This document shows positions 1 to 9,120 of a DNA stretch of 64,000 nt, piece after piece (position 1 is the first letter of the stretch; the number at the start of each line of letters is the position of its first letter). Made by a program: the position numbers and the translations under genes. The notes under the pieces are model-generated. The model had not been told where the DNA came from. It saw only the letters and a list, made by a program, of their open reading frames with translations, and did not search any database. The DNA is from Oscillospiraceae bacterium Marseille-Q3528 (lineage in GTDB: Bacteria > Bacillota > Clostridia > Lachnospirales > Lachnospiraceae): contig JAGTTR010000002.1 of assembly GCA_018223385.1 (NCBI GenBank), positions 117,521 through 181,520 of the forward strand, read 5' to 3'.

Positions 1-462
1 ACCGGAACGGTGATGGAAAATATCCGTTACGGTAAGCTGGATGCCACCGATGAGGAGGTATACGCAGCGGCCCGTCTGGCCAATGCGGACGGCTTTATCA
101 AACGTCTGCCGGAGGGCTATAACACGCTGCTGACCGGAGACGGCGCCAACTTGAGCCAGGGCCAGCGGCAGCTTCTTGCCATCGCCCGGGCAGCCATCGC
201 TGATCCGCCGGTACTCATCCTGGATGAGGCCACCAGCTCCATCGACACCCGGACGGAGAAGATCGTCCAGGAGGGCATGGACCGGCTCATGCACGGCCGT
301 ACCACCTTCGTTATTGCCCATCGCCTTTCCACCGTGCGTAACAGTGACTGCATTATGGTACTGGAGCAGGGGCGTATTATTGAACGGGGTACTCATGATC
401 AGCTGCTGGAGCAGAAGGGGCGGTATTATCAGTTATATACAGGGAAAAAAGCACTTGCCTGA
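1..462 (+). CDS. ABC exporter ATP-binding domain, C-terminal part (5' truncated by window)
   Basis: This is the C-terminal end of an ABC transporter nucleotide-binding domain. The frame is open to base 1 (reading T-G-T-V-M-E-N), so the start lies outside the window. Visible motifs, in order, are the ABC signature LSQGQ (about residue 51 of the visible part), the Walker B segment VLILDEATSSID, and the switch histidine in VIAHRLSTV. The layout ends about 60 residues after the H-loop, as in exporter half-transporters with a fused membrane domain (MsbA/LmrA type). Substrate cannot be judged from this fragment. Domain identity is certain; the exporter type is inferred from the GTVMENI-like segment typical of that class. 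Confidence 0.93.
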   Translation, partial: TGTVMENIRYGKLDATDEEVYAAARLANADGFIKRLPEGYNTLLTGDGANLSQGQRQLLAIARAAIADPPVLILDEATSSIDTRTEKIVQEGMDRLMHGRTTFVIAHRLSTVRNSDCIMVLEQGRIIERGTHDQLLEQKGRYYQLYTGKKALA

Positions 463-535
463 AAGCATGTGCGCATGTGCATATTCCTGTTTTAAACACA
501 ATATGGAAATCGCGGGTAAATCGTCAAAAAAATAC

Positions 536-564
536 TTTCCGTTTTCATAGAGCAGTGCTATAAT
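536..564 (+). promoter_or_regulatory. Sigma-A promoter of ilvE
   Basis: An extended -10 element TGCTATAAT (TATAAT at 559-564) lies 17 bases after a weak -35 (TTTCCG, 536-541). It is about 55 bases upstream of the ilvE start, in the 159-base gap after the ABC gene. No T-box or leader peptide was seen in that gap. Confidence 0.7.
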
Positions 565-621
565 ACCCATAAAAACATAAGACATAAGACTGCTTTCCGG
601 CAGCCGGATAGGAGAATCATT

Positions 622-1647
622 ATGGAAAAGAAGAACATCGACTGGGGCAACCTTGGTTTCGGTTACATCCAGACAGACAAGAGATACGTTTCCAACTACA
701 AGAACGGAGCATGGGATGAGGGCGGCCTCACAGAGGAAGCCAACATTGTGATGAGTGAGTGCGCAGGTGTCCTGCAGTATGCACAGACCTGTTTTGAGGG
801 CCTGAAGGCATACACCACAGAGGATGGACACATTGTAACTTTCCGTCCTGACCTGAACGGTGCCCGTATGGAGGATTCTGCAAGAAGGCTTGAGATGCCG
901 GTATTCCCCAAAGAGCGTTTTGTGAAGGCCGTAGAGCAGGTGGTTGCTGCCAATGCAGCATATGTACCGCCGTACGGATCAGGCGCTACTTTATATATCC
1001 GCCCTTACATGTTCGGTATCGGACCGGTCATCGGCGTAAAACCGTCTGATGAGTACCAGTTCCGTATGTTTGCAACACCGGTTGGCCCTTACTTCAAGGG
1101 CGGCGCACATCCGCTGACACTGTGTGTCAGCGATTTCGACCGTGCAGCACCGCACGGCACCGGTGATATCAAGGCCGGCCTGAACTATGCCATGAGCTTA
1201 CATGCCATCGTAACCGCCCATGCCAATGGCTTTGATGAGAACATTTACCTGGATGCTGCCACCAGAACAAAGATCGAGGAGACCGGCGGCGCCAACATCC
1301 TGTTTGTAACGAAGGATAATAAGGTTGTCATTCCGAAGTCTACCAGTATTCTGCCGTCTGTTACCCGGCGTTCTCTGGCATATGTTGCAAAGGAATATCT
1401 GGGTCTGGAAGTAGAGGAGAGAGAGGTTTATTTCTCTGAGGTGAAGGATTTCGCAGAGTGTGGTCTGTGCGGAACCGCAGCTGTCATCTCCCCTGTGGGC
1501 AAGATTGTTGACCACGGCAAGGAGATCTGCCTGCCCAGCGGCATGAACGAGATGGGCCCTGTGACGAAGAAGCTGTATGAGACACTGACAGGTATCCAGA
1601 TGGGACGTATTGAGGCACCGGAAGGCTGGATCCATGTCATCGAATAA
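622..1647 (+). CDS. ilvE: Branched-chain amino acid aminotransferase
   Basis: A 341-residue class IV (fold type IV) PLP aminotransferase of the longer BCAT form (about 340-360 residues). It interconverts leucine, isoleucine and valine with their 2-oxo acids using glutamate/2-oxoglutarate. The probable PLP lysine is Lys184 in the context GDIKAGLNYA, and the later EETGGANILFV and CGTAAVISPVG segments are typical phosphate/substrate-binding regions. AGGAG at 610-614 supports the ATG start. It has its own promoter and terminator, so it is probably monocistronic. Two further branched-chain genes, ilvN and ilvC, lie about 5-6 kb downstream. Confidence 0.96.
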   Translation: MEKKNIDWGNLGFGYIQTDKRYVSNYKNGAWDEGGLTEEANIVMSECAGVLQYAQTCFEGLKAYTTEDGHIVTFRPDLNGARMEDSARRLEMPVFPKERFVKAVEQVVAANAAYVPPYGSGATLYIRPYMFGIGPVIGVKPSDEYQFRMFATPVGPYFKGGAHPLTLCVSDFDRAAPHGTGDIKAGLNYAMSLHAIVTAHANGFDENIYLDAATRTKIEETGGANILFVTKDNKVVIPKSTSILPSVTRRSLAYVAKEYLGLEVEEREVYFSEVKDFAECGLCGTAAVISPVGKIVDHGKEICLPSGMNEMGPVTKKLYETLTGIQMGRIEAPEGWIHVIE

Positions 1648-1685
1648 TGGCGCGTGTGAATGGTAAATAAGTGACTGTTTTGAGA

Positions 1686-1726
1686 GGGTGCCCCGAAAGG
1701 AAATACTTTTGGGACACCTTCTTTTG
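1686..1726 (+). terminator. Rho-independent terminator after ilvE
   Basis: A stem of about 12 pairs, GGTGcCCC-GAAAG with CTTTT-GGG-a-CACC (one C-A mismatch and one G-T pair), is followed by TTCTTTT. It lies 38 bases after the ilvE stop codon. Confidence 0.85.
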
Positions 1727-1770
1727 ATGATTGAGTATCAAGTCTCAATAAAAGAAAGGAGGCGGCATGG

Positions 1771-3894
1771 ATGGGAAAACAAAGTCAGATCCCCGTAGCC
1801 GAGGAAGAACTGCTCTTAAAACCCCTGGATACATCCGCGGGCTTTCCGGTGCGTCCGGGTTTTTATGACCGGAACGGGGCCACGGCGCTCAACGGCGCGG
1901 TGAATTTTACCGTGCACTCCCATGGAGCCACCTCCTGTGAACTGCTGTTATATCACCGGGAGGAGCAGGAGCCCTATGCCCGGATCCCCTTCCCGGAAAA
2001 ATACCGGATCGGCCATGTGTTTTCCATGATCGTGTTCGGTCTGGACATCGGGGATTTTGAATATGCCTATTGTCTGGACGGCCCCTGGGATCCGGCAAAG
2101 GGGCTGCTGTTTGACAAGAACCGGCCATTACTGGATCCCTATGCCAAGGCGGTGACGGGGCAGAGCGTCTGGGGGGAGCAGCGCCGCAGGGACGGCCTGT
2201 TCCGGGCCCGGGTGGTGAAGAATAATTTTGACTGGGGCAATGAGCCGCCGGTGCATCACGCTATGCAGGATCTGATCATCTACGAGCTGCATGTGCGGGG
2301 CTTTACAAAGCATCCCTCCTCCGGGGTGGCCCATCCGGGCACCTTTGCGGGTTTAAAAGAGAAGATTCCCTATCTGCAGGAGCTGGGGGTCAATGCAGTG
2401 GAGCTGATGCCGGTGTTTGAATTTGACGAAACCATGGACGCCAGAGAGGTGGACGGGCAGAAGCTGTTCAATTACTGGGGCTACAGCACCGTCAGCTTTT
2501 TTGCGCCCAATACCAGCTATGCGGCGGCCAATGAGTACAACCGGGAAGGAACGGAACTGAAGGAGCTGATCCGGGCGCTGGCAGATGCGGGCATCGAGGT
2601 CATTCTGGACGTGGTGTTCAACCATACGGCGGAGGGCAATGAGAACGGCCCCTTCATTTCCTTTAAAGGCTTTGACAATAACATTTATTATATGCTGACG
2701 CCGGATGGCAGATATTACAATTTCAGCGGCTGCGGCAATACGGTGAACTGCAATCACCCGCTGGTGCAGGAGATGATCGTGGAATGCCTGCGCTACTGGG
2801 TGACTGATTACCGGGTGTCCGGTTTCCGGTTTGATCTGGCCAGCATTCTGGGCCGGAGTGAGGACGGCTCCCCACAGCCCAACGCGCCGCTGCTGAAACG
2901 GCTGGCTTTTGATCCCATTCTGGGCAACACGAAGCTCATTGCGGAGGCCTGGGATGCTGGCGGCCTGTATCAGGTGGGGACATTTCCTGCCTGGAACCGG
3001 TGGGCGGAGTGGAATGGAAAATATCGGGATACCATGCGGGATTTCCTGAAAGGGGATTACTGGGAGGCGCCGGAGGCGGCCAGACGGCTCATCGGTTCGC
3101 CAGATCTGTACCGGAAAAATTATAACGGCTATCATTCTTCGGTGAATTTTCTCACCTGCCATGACGGCTTTTGCCTGCGGGATCTGTACAGCTATCAGAC
3201 AAAGCACAATGAGGCCAATGGCTGGGACAATACCGACGGGGCTGACGACAACCGCAGCTGGAACTGCGGGGTAGAAGGGCCCACCGACGATCCCAAGGTG
3301 AACGCCCTGCGGCTGCGGCTCATGAAAAATGCGGCAGTGACTCTTCTCATGAGCCGGGGCACGCCCATGTTTCTGGCCGGGGACGAGTTTGGCAACACCC
3401 AGAAGGGCAACAACAATGCCTACTGCCAGGACAGTGATATTTCCTGGCTGGACTGGTCAGAGCTGCCCCGGTGGCAGCCGCTGTATGACTGCTTCCAGCA
3501 GGCGATCGCCCTGCGGAAGGCCCATCCGGCTATCCGGGGGGATCTGAAGCCTGCGTTTCCGGGATTTCCGGCGGTGAGTGTGCACACGGAGGTGCCCTGG
3601 CCCCGGGAGATCACGGCGGATACGAAGGTATTGACTGTGCTGTATGCAGGCATGGATGAGACTGCGGAAGAGTGCCGGGAGGATCTGGTCTGCTTTGTGA
3701 TGAACGTATACTGGGAAAACCGGACCGTCTGTCTGCCCGGGCTCCCATTTGGTTATGGCTGGCGCTGTGCTCTGTACACGGGAGATAACGAACAGCCTGC
3801 AGCGGAGGCGGATGACGCCTTTCGGATGGAAGCCCGGTCTGTGGCCGTATTTGAGGGCATGATGCGGCGGCAGGCAGACGAAAACAATAAATGA
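1771..3894 (+). CDS. glgX: Glycogen debranching enzyme, GlgX/isoamylase type (GH13)
   Basis: A 707-residue glycoside hydrolase family 13 enzyme that hydrolyses alpha-1,6 branches of glycogen or limit dextrins in the cytoplasm; no signal peptide is seen. An N-terminal CBM48-like region (about 20-130) precedes the barrel. The catalytic triad is visible: nucleophile Asp355 in GFRFDLAS, acid/base Glu392 in LIAEAWDAGG, and Asp465 in FLTCHDGF. VVFNHTAEG marks conserved region I, and NEANGWDNTDGADDN is typical of GlgX. AAAGGAGG (1755-1762) sets the ATG. The map gene follows 22 bases later and is probably co-transcribed. No other glycogen genes are in the window. Confidence 0.93.
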   Translation: MGKQSQIPVAEEELLLKPLDTSAGFPVRPGFYDRNGATALNGAVNFTVHSHGATSCELLLYHREEQEPYARIPFPEKYRIGHVFSMIVFGLDIGDFEYAYCLDGPWDPAKGLLFDKNRPLLDPYAKAVTGQSVWGEQRRRDGLFRARVVKNNFDWGNEPPVHHAMQDLIIYELHVRGFTKHPSSGVAHPGTFAGLKEKIPYLQELGVNAVELMPVFEFDETMDAREVDGQKLFNYWGYSTVSFFAPNTSYAAANEYNREGTELKELIRALADAGIEVILDVVFNHTAEGNENGPFISFKGFDNNIYYMLTPDGRYYNFSGCGNTVNCNHPLVQEMIVECLRYWVTDYRVSGFRFDLASILGRSEDGSPQPNAPLLKRLAFDPILGNTKLIAEAWDAGGLYQVGTFPAWNRWAEWNGKYRDTMRDFLKGDYWEAPEAARRLIGSPDLYRKNYNGYHSSVNFLTCHDGFCLRDLYSYQTKHNEANGWDNTDGADDNRSWNCGVEGPTDDPKVNALRLRLMKNAAVTLLMSRGTPMFLAGDEFGNTQKGNNNAYCQDSDISWLDWSELPRWQPLYDCFQQAIALRKAHPAIRGDLKPAFPGFPAVSVHTEVPWPREITADTKVLTVLYAGMDETAEECREDLVCFVMNVYWENRTVCLPGLPFGYGWRCALYTGDNEQPAAEADDAFRMEARSVAVFEGMMRRQADENNK

Positions 3895-3916
3895 AAAGAC
3901 TGAGAGGGAAGAAATC

Positions 3917-4792
3917 ATGTTCAAGAAACTGGAACGCAACGATCCCTGCTGGTGCGGAAGCGGCAGGAAGTACAAGAAATGCCACGAGGCTTTTGATGAG
4001 AAGATCCGCAAAATCCAGGAGGAGGGCCATATCGTACCGGGCCATGAGCTGATCAAGACACCGGAGCAGATCGCGGCCATCCGGGAGAGTTGCGCCATCA
4101 ACATCGCCGTGCTGGATTATGTGGCGGAGCATATCCAGGCCGGCATCAGCACCGAGCAGATCGACCAGTGGGTGTATCAGATCACAACAGAGCGGGGCGG
4201 CATCCCGGCACCGCTGAATTACGAGGGATTTCCCAAGAGCGTATGCACGTCCATCAATGAGGAGGTGTGCCACGGCATCCCGTCCCCGGATCGGATCCTG
4301 CAGGAGGGGGACATCATCAATGTGGATGTGTCCACCATTTATAAGGGATATTTCTCCGATTCTTCCCGCATGTTTATCATCGGGCAGACCGATCCCCAGA
4401 AGGAAAAGCTGGTGCGTGTGACAAAAGAGTGTGTAGAGCTGGGCCTGGAGCAGGTAAAGCCTTGGAGCTATCTGGGCGATATGGCGGAGGCAGTACAGCG
4501 CCATGCAGTGAAAAACGGCTATTCCATCGTGCGGGAGATCGGCGGCCACGGCGTGGGCCTGGAATTCCATGAGGATCCGTGGGTGGGCTATATCGGGAAA
4601 AAGGGAACCGGCATGCTGCTGGTGCCCGGTATGATTTTCACCATTGAGCCCATGGTCAATATGGGAAAAGCCGATATTTTCCAGGATGAGGAAAACGGCT
4701 GGACGATCTATACAGAAGACGGCAAGCCCTCTGCCCAGTGGGAGATTATGGTACTGGTGACAGAGGACGGCCATGAGGTGCTCAGCTATTAA
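3917..4792 (+). CDS. map: Methionine aminopeptidase type I with N-terminal SEC-C zinc motif
   Basis: A 291-residue metallo-aminopeptidase that removes the initiator methionine from nascent proteins. Residues 8-26 form a SEC-C zinc motif (CWCGSG...KKCH; Cys11, Cys13, Cys22, His23), an extension found in a subset of bacterial MetAPs and at the SecA C-terminus, suggesting ribosome or chaperone contact. The catalytic domain shows the metal ligands Asp137, Asp148 and His211 (GGHGVG), with later glutamates in TIEPMV and QWEIMV. It lies 22 bases after glgX. Its last 11 bases overlap the convergent TetR gene, and there is no room for a conventional terminator between them. Confidence 0.95.
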   Translation: MFKKLERNDPCWCGSGRKYKKCHEAFDEKIRKIQEEGHIVPGHELIKTPEQIAAIRESCAINIAVLDYVAEHIQAGISTEQIDQWVYQITTERGGIPAPLNYEGFPKSVCTSINEEVCHGIPSPDRILQEGDIINVDVSTIYKGYFSDSSRMFIIGQTDPQKEKLVRVTKECVELGLEQVKPWSYLGDMAEAVQRHAVKNGYSIVREIGGHGVGLEFHEDPWVGYIGKKGTGMLLVPGMIFTIEPMVNMGKADIFQDEENGWTIYTEDGKPSAQWEIMVLVTEDGHEVLSY

Positions 4793-5339
4793 AAATCTGT
4801 CCCACCTGGGCGGAGAGCGCCAGGATCTTTGACAGGTCTTCCGGGTTCTGGTGGCTGGCGATCCACTGCAGGCAGATGAAGATGATGCTGGAGTAGATCT
4901 GGGAGACGAAGGCGTCGTCCAGCCCGTATTTGTTCGGGTGCTGCTTTAAGTATGCCATGCAGGGCGGGATCAGCGTCTCATCCAGAAGCTGTCCTACCCG
5001 CTGCAGGGAGACGGCGCCGGACAGGAGCAGGCGGAAAAGCCTTGCATTTTCCAGCACGTAGGCGAGGATCTCGTTTGCCAGCTCCAGGCGGTAGGAAGTG
5101 CCGCCCTCCTCGGAGAAATAAGCTTCCGTGATGCGGGTAAGCTGTTCCCTGACTTCGTCGAACAGCGCGTTCAGCAGCGCATATTTATCCGGATAATGAT
5201 CATAAAAGGTAGAACGGCTGATGTTCGCCCTGCGGGCAATCTGGCTGACGGTAATGGATTCAAAGGATCGGTTGTCGTCCAGCAGATCCAGCAGGGCGTT
5301 TCTGATGTCCCGGCGGGTTTTTATCATTCTCAGGTCCAA
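4782..5339 (-). CDS. TetR family transcriptional regulator
   Basis: A 185-residue TetR/AcrR-type repressor. The N-terminal helix-turn-helix is clear (TVSQIARRANISRSTFYDHYPDK), followed by a helical ligand-binding domain without recognisable specificity. I place the start at a TTG (5337-5339) because AGGAGG (complement of 5349-5354) is about nine bases upstream. The next in-frame ATG (5325-5327) is less well spaced, and a longer upstream reading is not supported. It is divergent from degV, and a 16-base palindrome lies between the two promoters. The stop overlaps the end of map by 11 bases, tail to tail. The ligand is unknown. Confidence 0.88.
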   Translation of the reverse strand: MDLRMIKTRRDIRNALLDLLDDNRSFESITVSQIARRANISRSTFYDHYPDKYALLNALFDEVREQLTRITEAYFSEEGGTSYRLELANEILAYVLENARLFRLLLSGAVSLQRVGQLLDETLIPPCMAYLKQHPNKYGLDDAFVSQIYSSIIFICLQWIASHQNPEDLSKILALSAQVGQIFNS

Positions 5340-5382
5340 AGGTGTATGCCTCCTTGCTTTTTCGGGGATATTACTCCCGTTA

Positions 5383-5411
5383 AGTATATGTGAAGATTTG
5401 GGGAAAGTAAA
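5383..5411 (-). promoter_or_regulatory. Sigma-A promoter of the TetR gene
   Basis: On the minus strand, TTTACT (5406-5411) is separated by 17 bases from TATACT (5383-5388), about 44 bases upstream of the TTG start. Confidence 0.6.
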
Positions 5412-5438
5412 GAAGATATCATACAAAAACAATAAAAA

Positions 5439-5454
5439 TGTAGGGTAACCTACA
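5439..5454. promoter_or_regulatory. Palindrome between tetR and degV, candidate TetR operator
   Basis: Perfect 6-base arms, TGTAGG-GTAA-CCTACA, lie 28 bases beyond the TetR -35 and 20 bases upstream of the degV -35. A second half-site CCTACA occurs at 5536-5541 in the degV leader. The position suits a TetR-type operator, but binding is inferred only. Confidence 0.45.
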
Positions 5455-5473
5455 GGTGCGGTTTTTTTGATGC

Positions 5474-5502
5474 TTGCCCGAAAAAAATCATCTGTTTATA
5501 AT
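5474..5502 (+). promoter_or_regulatory. Sigma-A promoter of degV
   Basis: TTGCCC (5474-5479) is 17 bases from a perfect TATAAT (5497-5502). The leader of about 95 bases has a 7-base inverted repeat AGATACC/GGTATCT (5517-5523 and 5565-5571). Confidence 0.75.
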
Positions 5503-5604
5503 TAACAAATAATAACAGATACCAAGGTCGAAAAGCCTACACACATGGCACGGAACAATCCAACGGTATCTGAATGAAAAAAGATAGAAAAAGGATGTTG
5601 AAAA

Positions 5605-6471
5605 ATGGGAAAGATTGCAGTGATGACGGACAGCAACAGCGGCCTGACACCGGAGGAAGCCGGGCAGATGGGCGCATTTCTGGTACCCATGCCGTTTTAT
5701 TTAAACGATGAAGTGTTTTACGAGAATGAGACGATCAGCAGAGACCGTTTTTTTGAAGCCCAGGCACAGGATGTGGAGATCCATACGTCCCAGCCGGTGG
5801 TGGGCGATCTGCTGGACCGGTGGAATGCGGTGCTAAAAGACTATGACGGCCTGATCTATATCCCCATGTCCAGCGGTTTAAGCGGCAGCTGCGCCTCGGC
5901 GGCAGCGCTGGCGGAGGATTATGACGGGAAAGTGGTGGTGGTGAACAACCAGCGGATTTCCGTCACCCAGAAGCAGGCTGTCCGGGATGCGGTGCGGCTG
6001 GCCGAAGAGGGACATTCCGTGGAGGAGATCCACCGGTATCTGATGGACACCAAATTTGACAGCACCATTTATATCACTGTGGATACGCTGAAATATCTGA
6101 AAAAGGGCGGTCGTGTGACGGCGGCAGGCGCAGCTATCGGCACGGTGCTGAACATCAAGCCGGTACTGACGATCCAGGGGGAGAAGCTGGACGCCTTTGC
6201 CAAGGCCAGAGGGATGAAAGCGGCCAAAAAACGGATGATCGCAGCCATGGATGAGGAGCTGGCAGATCGTTTTTCTGATATTCCGGCAGAAGAACTGAAG
6301 CTGGGTGCGGCCTACACCTGTGATGAAGAGACGGCAAATGCGTGGAAAAAGACGCTGGAGGAACACTTCGGGAAACCCTGCGAGATGGATCCACTGCCTT
6401 TGAGCATCGCCTGCCATACCGGCCCGGGAGCCATTGCGGCGGGATTTGTACGGGTATACCCGGGAGAATGA
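5605..6471 (+). CDS. DegV family fatty-acid-binding protein
   Basis: A 288-residue DegV family protein. The N-terminal segment IAVMTDSNSGLTPEEA and the later IPMSSGLSGSCASA are the family hallmarks. Characterised DegV/FakB proteins bind a fatty acid between two domains and present it to FakA kinase for phosphorylation, feeding phospholipid synthesis. The fatty-acid role here is from family knowledge. AAAAGG about 10 bases upstream of the ATG is the ribosome site. The neighbouring divergent TetR gene may control it through the palindrome between them. No fakA is in the window. Confidence 0.9.
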   Translation: MGKIAVMTDSNSGLTPEEAGQMGAFLVPMPFYLNDEVFYENETISRDRFFEAQAQDVEIHTSQPVVGDLLDRWNAVLKDYDGLIYIPMSSGLSGSCASAAALAEDYDGKVVVVNNQRISVTQKQAVRDAVRLAEEGHSVEEIHRYLMDTKFDSTIYITVDTLKYLKKGGRVTAAGAAIGTVLNIKPVLTIQGEKLDAFAKARGMKAAKKRMIAAMDEELADRFSDIPAEELKLGAAYTCDEETANAWKKTLEEHFGKPCEMDPLPLSIACHTGPGAIAAGFVRVYPGE

Positions 6472-6474
6472 TTA

Positions 6475-6503
6475 TTGACAATCGAGGCAAACCTTGCTAT
6501 GAT
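6475..6503 (+). promoter_or_regulatory. Strong sigma-A promoter of ilvN-ilvC
   Basis: A perfect TTGACA (6475-6480) is 17 bases from TATGAT (6498-6503), which has an extended TGC. It begins three bases after the degV stop. An in-frame TTG falls inside the -35 box, which argues against translation of ilvN starting there. Confidence 0.88.
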
Positions 6504-6561
6504 AAAAAACGATAAATCGACAGCTGAGGAAACAGGTGTCGAAGTTGAAGGGGTAGATTTC

Positions 6562-7062
6562 ATGGCAAAAAGAGTTCTGTCTCTGCTTGTAGATAACACA
6601 TCCGGTGTACTGAGCCGTATTTCCGGACTTTTCAGCCGCAGAGGATATAACATTGACAGCATTACCGCAGGCGTGACGGCCGATCCCAGATTTACACGGA
6701 TCACCATTGTGACCAGCGGAGACCAATACATTCTGGAACAGATCGAGAAGCAGGTGTCCAAGCTTGTGGACGTGCGCAGCGTCCGTGCCCTGGATCCGGA
6801 GGAGTCCGTATACCGGGAGCTTGTGATGATTAAGCTGAAGGTGTCCGAGACAGACCGCCCGGTGATCCTTTCCGTGGCCAATATTTTCCGCGCGAAGATC
6901 GTGGATGTGGCACCGGATTCCCTGATCATTGAGCTGACCGGCGACCAGAGCAAGGTAGATGCCTTTATCAGCCTGCTGGACAAATACGAGATCGTGGAGC
7001 TGGCGCGCACAGGTATCACCGCACTTTCCAGAGGCATGAAGGGTGTCCAGTTCTTTGACTGA
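6562..7062 (+). CDS. ilvN: Acetolactate synthase small (regulatory) subunit
   Basis: A 166-residue regulatory subunit of acetohydroxyacid synthase, which makes 2-acetolactate for valine, leucine and isoleucine synthesis. The N-terminal ACT domain is evident (VLSLLVDNTSGVLSRISGLFSRRGYNIDS, residues about 5-33), followed by the C-terminal domain of the IlvH type. I start at ATG 6562, with GAAGGGG 8 bases upstream. The frame is open further upstream, but that reading starts inside the promoter and adds 29 non-conserved residues. The catalytic IlvB subunit is not adjacent. ilvC follows after 125 bases and is probably in the same transcript. Confidence 0.94.
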   Translation: MAKRVLSLLVDNTSGVLSRISGLFSRRGYNIDSITAGVTADPRFTRITIVTSGDQYILEQIEKQVSKLVDVRSVRALDPEESVYRELVMIKLKVSETDRPVILSVANIFRAKIVDVAPDSLIIELTGDQSKVDAFISLLDKYEIVELARTGITALSRGMKGVQFFD

Positions 7063-7109
7063 TCTGAATGACCGGAGAGACGGACGGCGGATCATCCATC
7101 GTATGCTAG

Positions 7110-8204
<1,095 letters not shown>

Positions 8205-8232
8205 TTGAAAAACAGGCCGGAGACGGCAATGA

Positions 8233-8264
8233 GGGGCAGAATACCTTTGTATTCTGTCCCTTTT
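8233..8264 (+). terminator. Rho-independent terminator after ilvC
   Basis: The stem GGGGCAGAATAC/GTATTCTGTCCC is 12 pairs with one G-T pair. It has a CTTT loop and is followed by TTTTC. Confidence 0.92.
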
Positions 8265-8317
8265 CAGATTCCATGCTGTATGTTGCATGCCTGTATGTGA
8301 CAGTTTGCTTTGTAAAT

Positions 8318-8347
8318 GCATGCCGGGTCTGTTTCCTTGGCATACTA
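8318..8347 (+). promoter_or_regulatory. Candidate forespore sigma-G promoter of tepA
   Basis: GCATG (8318-8322) is 18 bases from CATACTA (8341-8347). This matches the Bacillus subtilis sigma-G consensus GHATR-N18-CATWHTA at every position, and lies 21 bases upstream of the tepA ATG. It comes just after the ilvC terminator, so tepA needs its own promoter. Use by sigma-G in this organism is inferred. Confidence 0.6.
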
Positions 8348-8368
8348 TCCTCAAAAAGGAGGACTGTC

Positions 8369-9028
8369 ATGAATACAGAAAAGCAGGAAGAAGTGAAAGA
8401 AAACGGCCAGGTGACGCTGCGGGAAAACGGTTCCCACATTCATCTGCTGTCCATCATCGGGGAGATCGAGGGGCATGAGTGCGCCCCGGCCTCTGCCAAG
8501 ACGACAAAATACGAGCATGTGCTGCCCCAGCTGGCGGCCATTGAGGATGACCCGGACATCGAAGGGCTGCTTATCCTCATCAACACCGTGGGTGGGGATA
8601 TTTCCGCGGGGCTGGCGCTGGCAGAGATGATCGCATCCTTAAGCTGTCCCACGGTGTCTCTCGTGCTGGGCGACAGCCATTCCATCGGCGTGCCCCTGGC
8701 GGTATCCACCGATTATTCCCTTATTGTGCCCACCGGCACCATGATCATCCATCCCGTGCGCATGACCGGCATGGTCATCGGGGCACCCCAGACATATGAT
8801 TATTTCAAACTCATGCAGGAGCGCATCCTGTCTTTTATCGCCGGGCACTGCCGGACGCCCAAGGAGAAGCTGGAGGCCATGATGCTGAACACCGGCATGC
8901 TGACCAAGGATCTGGGCACCATTCTGGTGGGGGCAGAGGCGGTGGAGCAGGGGCTCATCGACCAGGTGGGCGGCATAGACCGGGCGTTTGAGAAATTACA
9001 TGCGCTTATTGATAAACAAAAAAATTAA
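8369..9028 (+). CDS. tepA: ClpP-like protease, TepA family
   Basis: A 219-residue ClpP/crotonase-fold serine protease. Catalytic Ser105 lies in GDSHSIGVPLA, equivalent to the ASMG serine of ClpP, and His128 lies in MIIHPVRM at nearly the usual spacing. TepA (YmfB) lies next to spoIIIE in B. subtilis, and ftsK/spoIIIE follows here too. In that species TepA has been linked to degradation of small acid-soluble spore proteins in outgrowth and to forespore expression; this is from memory. ATG 8369 follows AAGGAGG. A longer upstream reading is open but lacks conserved sequence. The sigma-G-like promoter supports the assignment. Confidence 0.88.
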   Translation: MNTEKQEEVKENGQVTLRENGSHIHLLSIIGEIEGHECAPASAKTTKYEHVLPQLAAIEDDPDIEGLLILINTVGGDISAGLALAEMIASLSCPTVSLVLGDSHSIGVPLAVSTDYSLIVPTGTMIIHPVRMTGMVIGAPQTYDYFKLMQERILSFIAGHCRTPKEKLEAMMLNTGMLTKDLGTILVGAEAVEQGLIDQVGGIDRAFEKLHALIDKQKN

Positions 9029-9056
9029 TGACAGAACCCAAAGCTGATGTTATAAT
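9028..9056 (+). promoter_or_regulatory. Sigma-A promoter of ftsK
   Basis: ATGACA (9028-9033) is 17 bases from TATAAT (9051-9056), which has an extended TGT. It overlaps the last base of tepA. Confidence 0.78.
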
Positions 9057-9070
9057 GTTTAATGAAATTT

Positions 9071-9089
9071 TGCCCTCTGCCTGAGGGCA
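9071..9089 (+). other. Leader hairpin of ftsK
   Basis: TGCCCTC-TGCCT-GAGGGCA is a perfect 7-pair hairpin, 8 bases or so after the expected transcript start and followed by ATATTTAT. It may be a weak terminator for read-through from tepA or a leader structure. Confidence 0.5.
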
Positions 9090-9120
9090 TATTTATCATG
9101 ATAGCATTGGAGGTCCTAGA

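Noticed and set aside
463..621. T-box or leader peptide control of ilvE
   Set aside because: The gap shows only a promoter; no T-box sequence, specifier stem or terminator hairpin.
2353..3207. Long minus-strand open frame inside the debranching enzyme gene
   Set aside because: The plus strand encodes all GH13 catalytic motifs; the minus frame lacks a ribosome site or known domain.
6475..6561. Upstream TTG start extending ilvN by 29 residues
   Set aside because: The TTG is part of the -35 box of the ilvN promoter, and the added residues are not conserved in IlvN.
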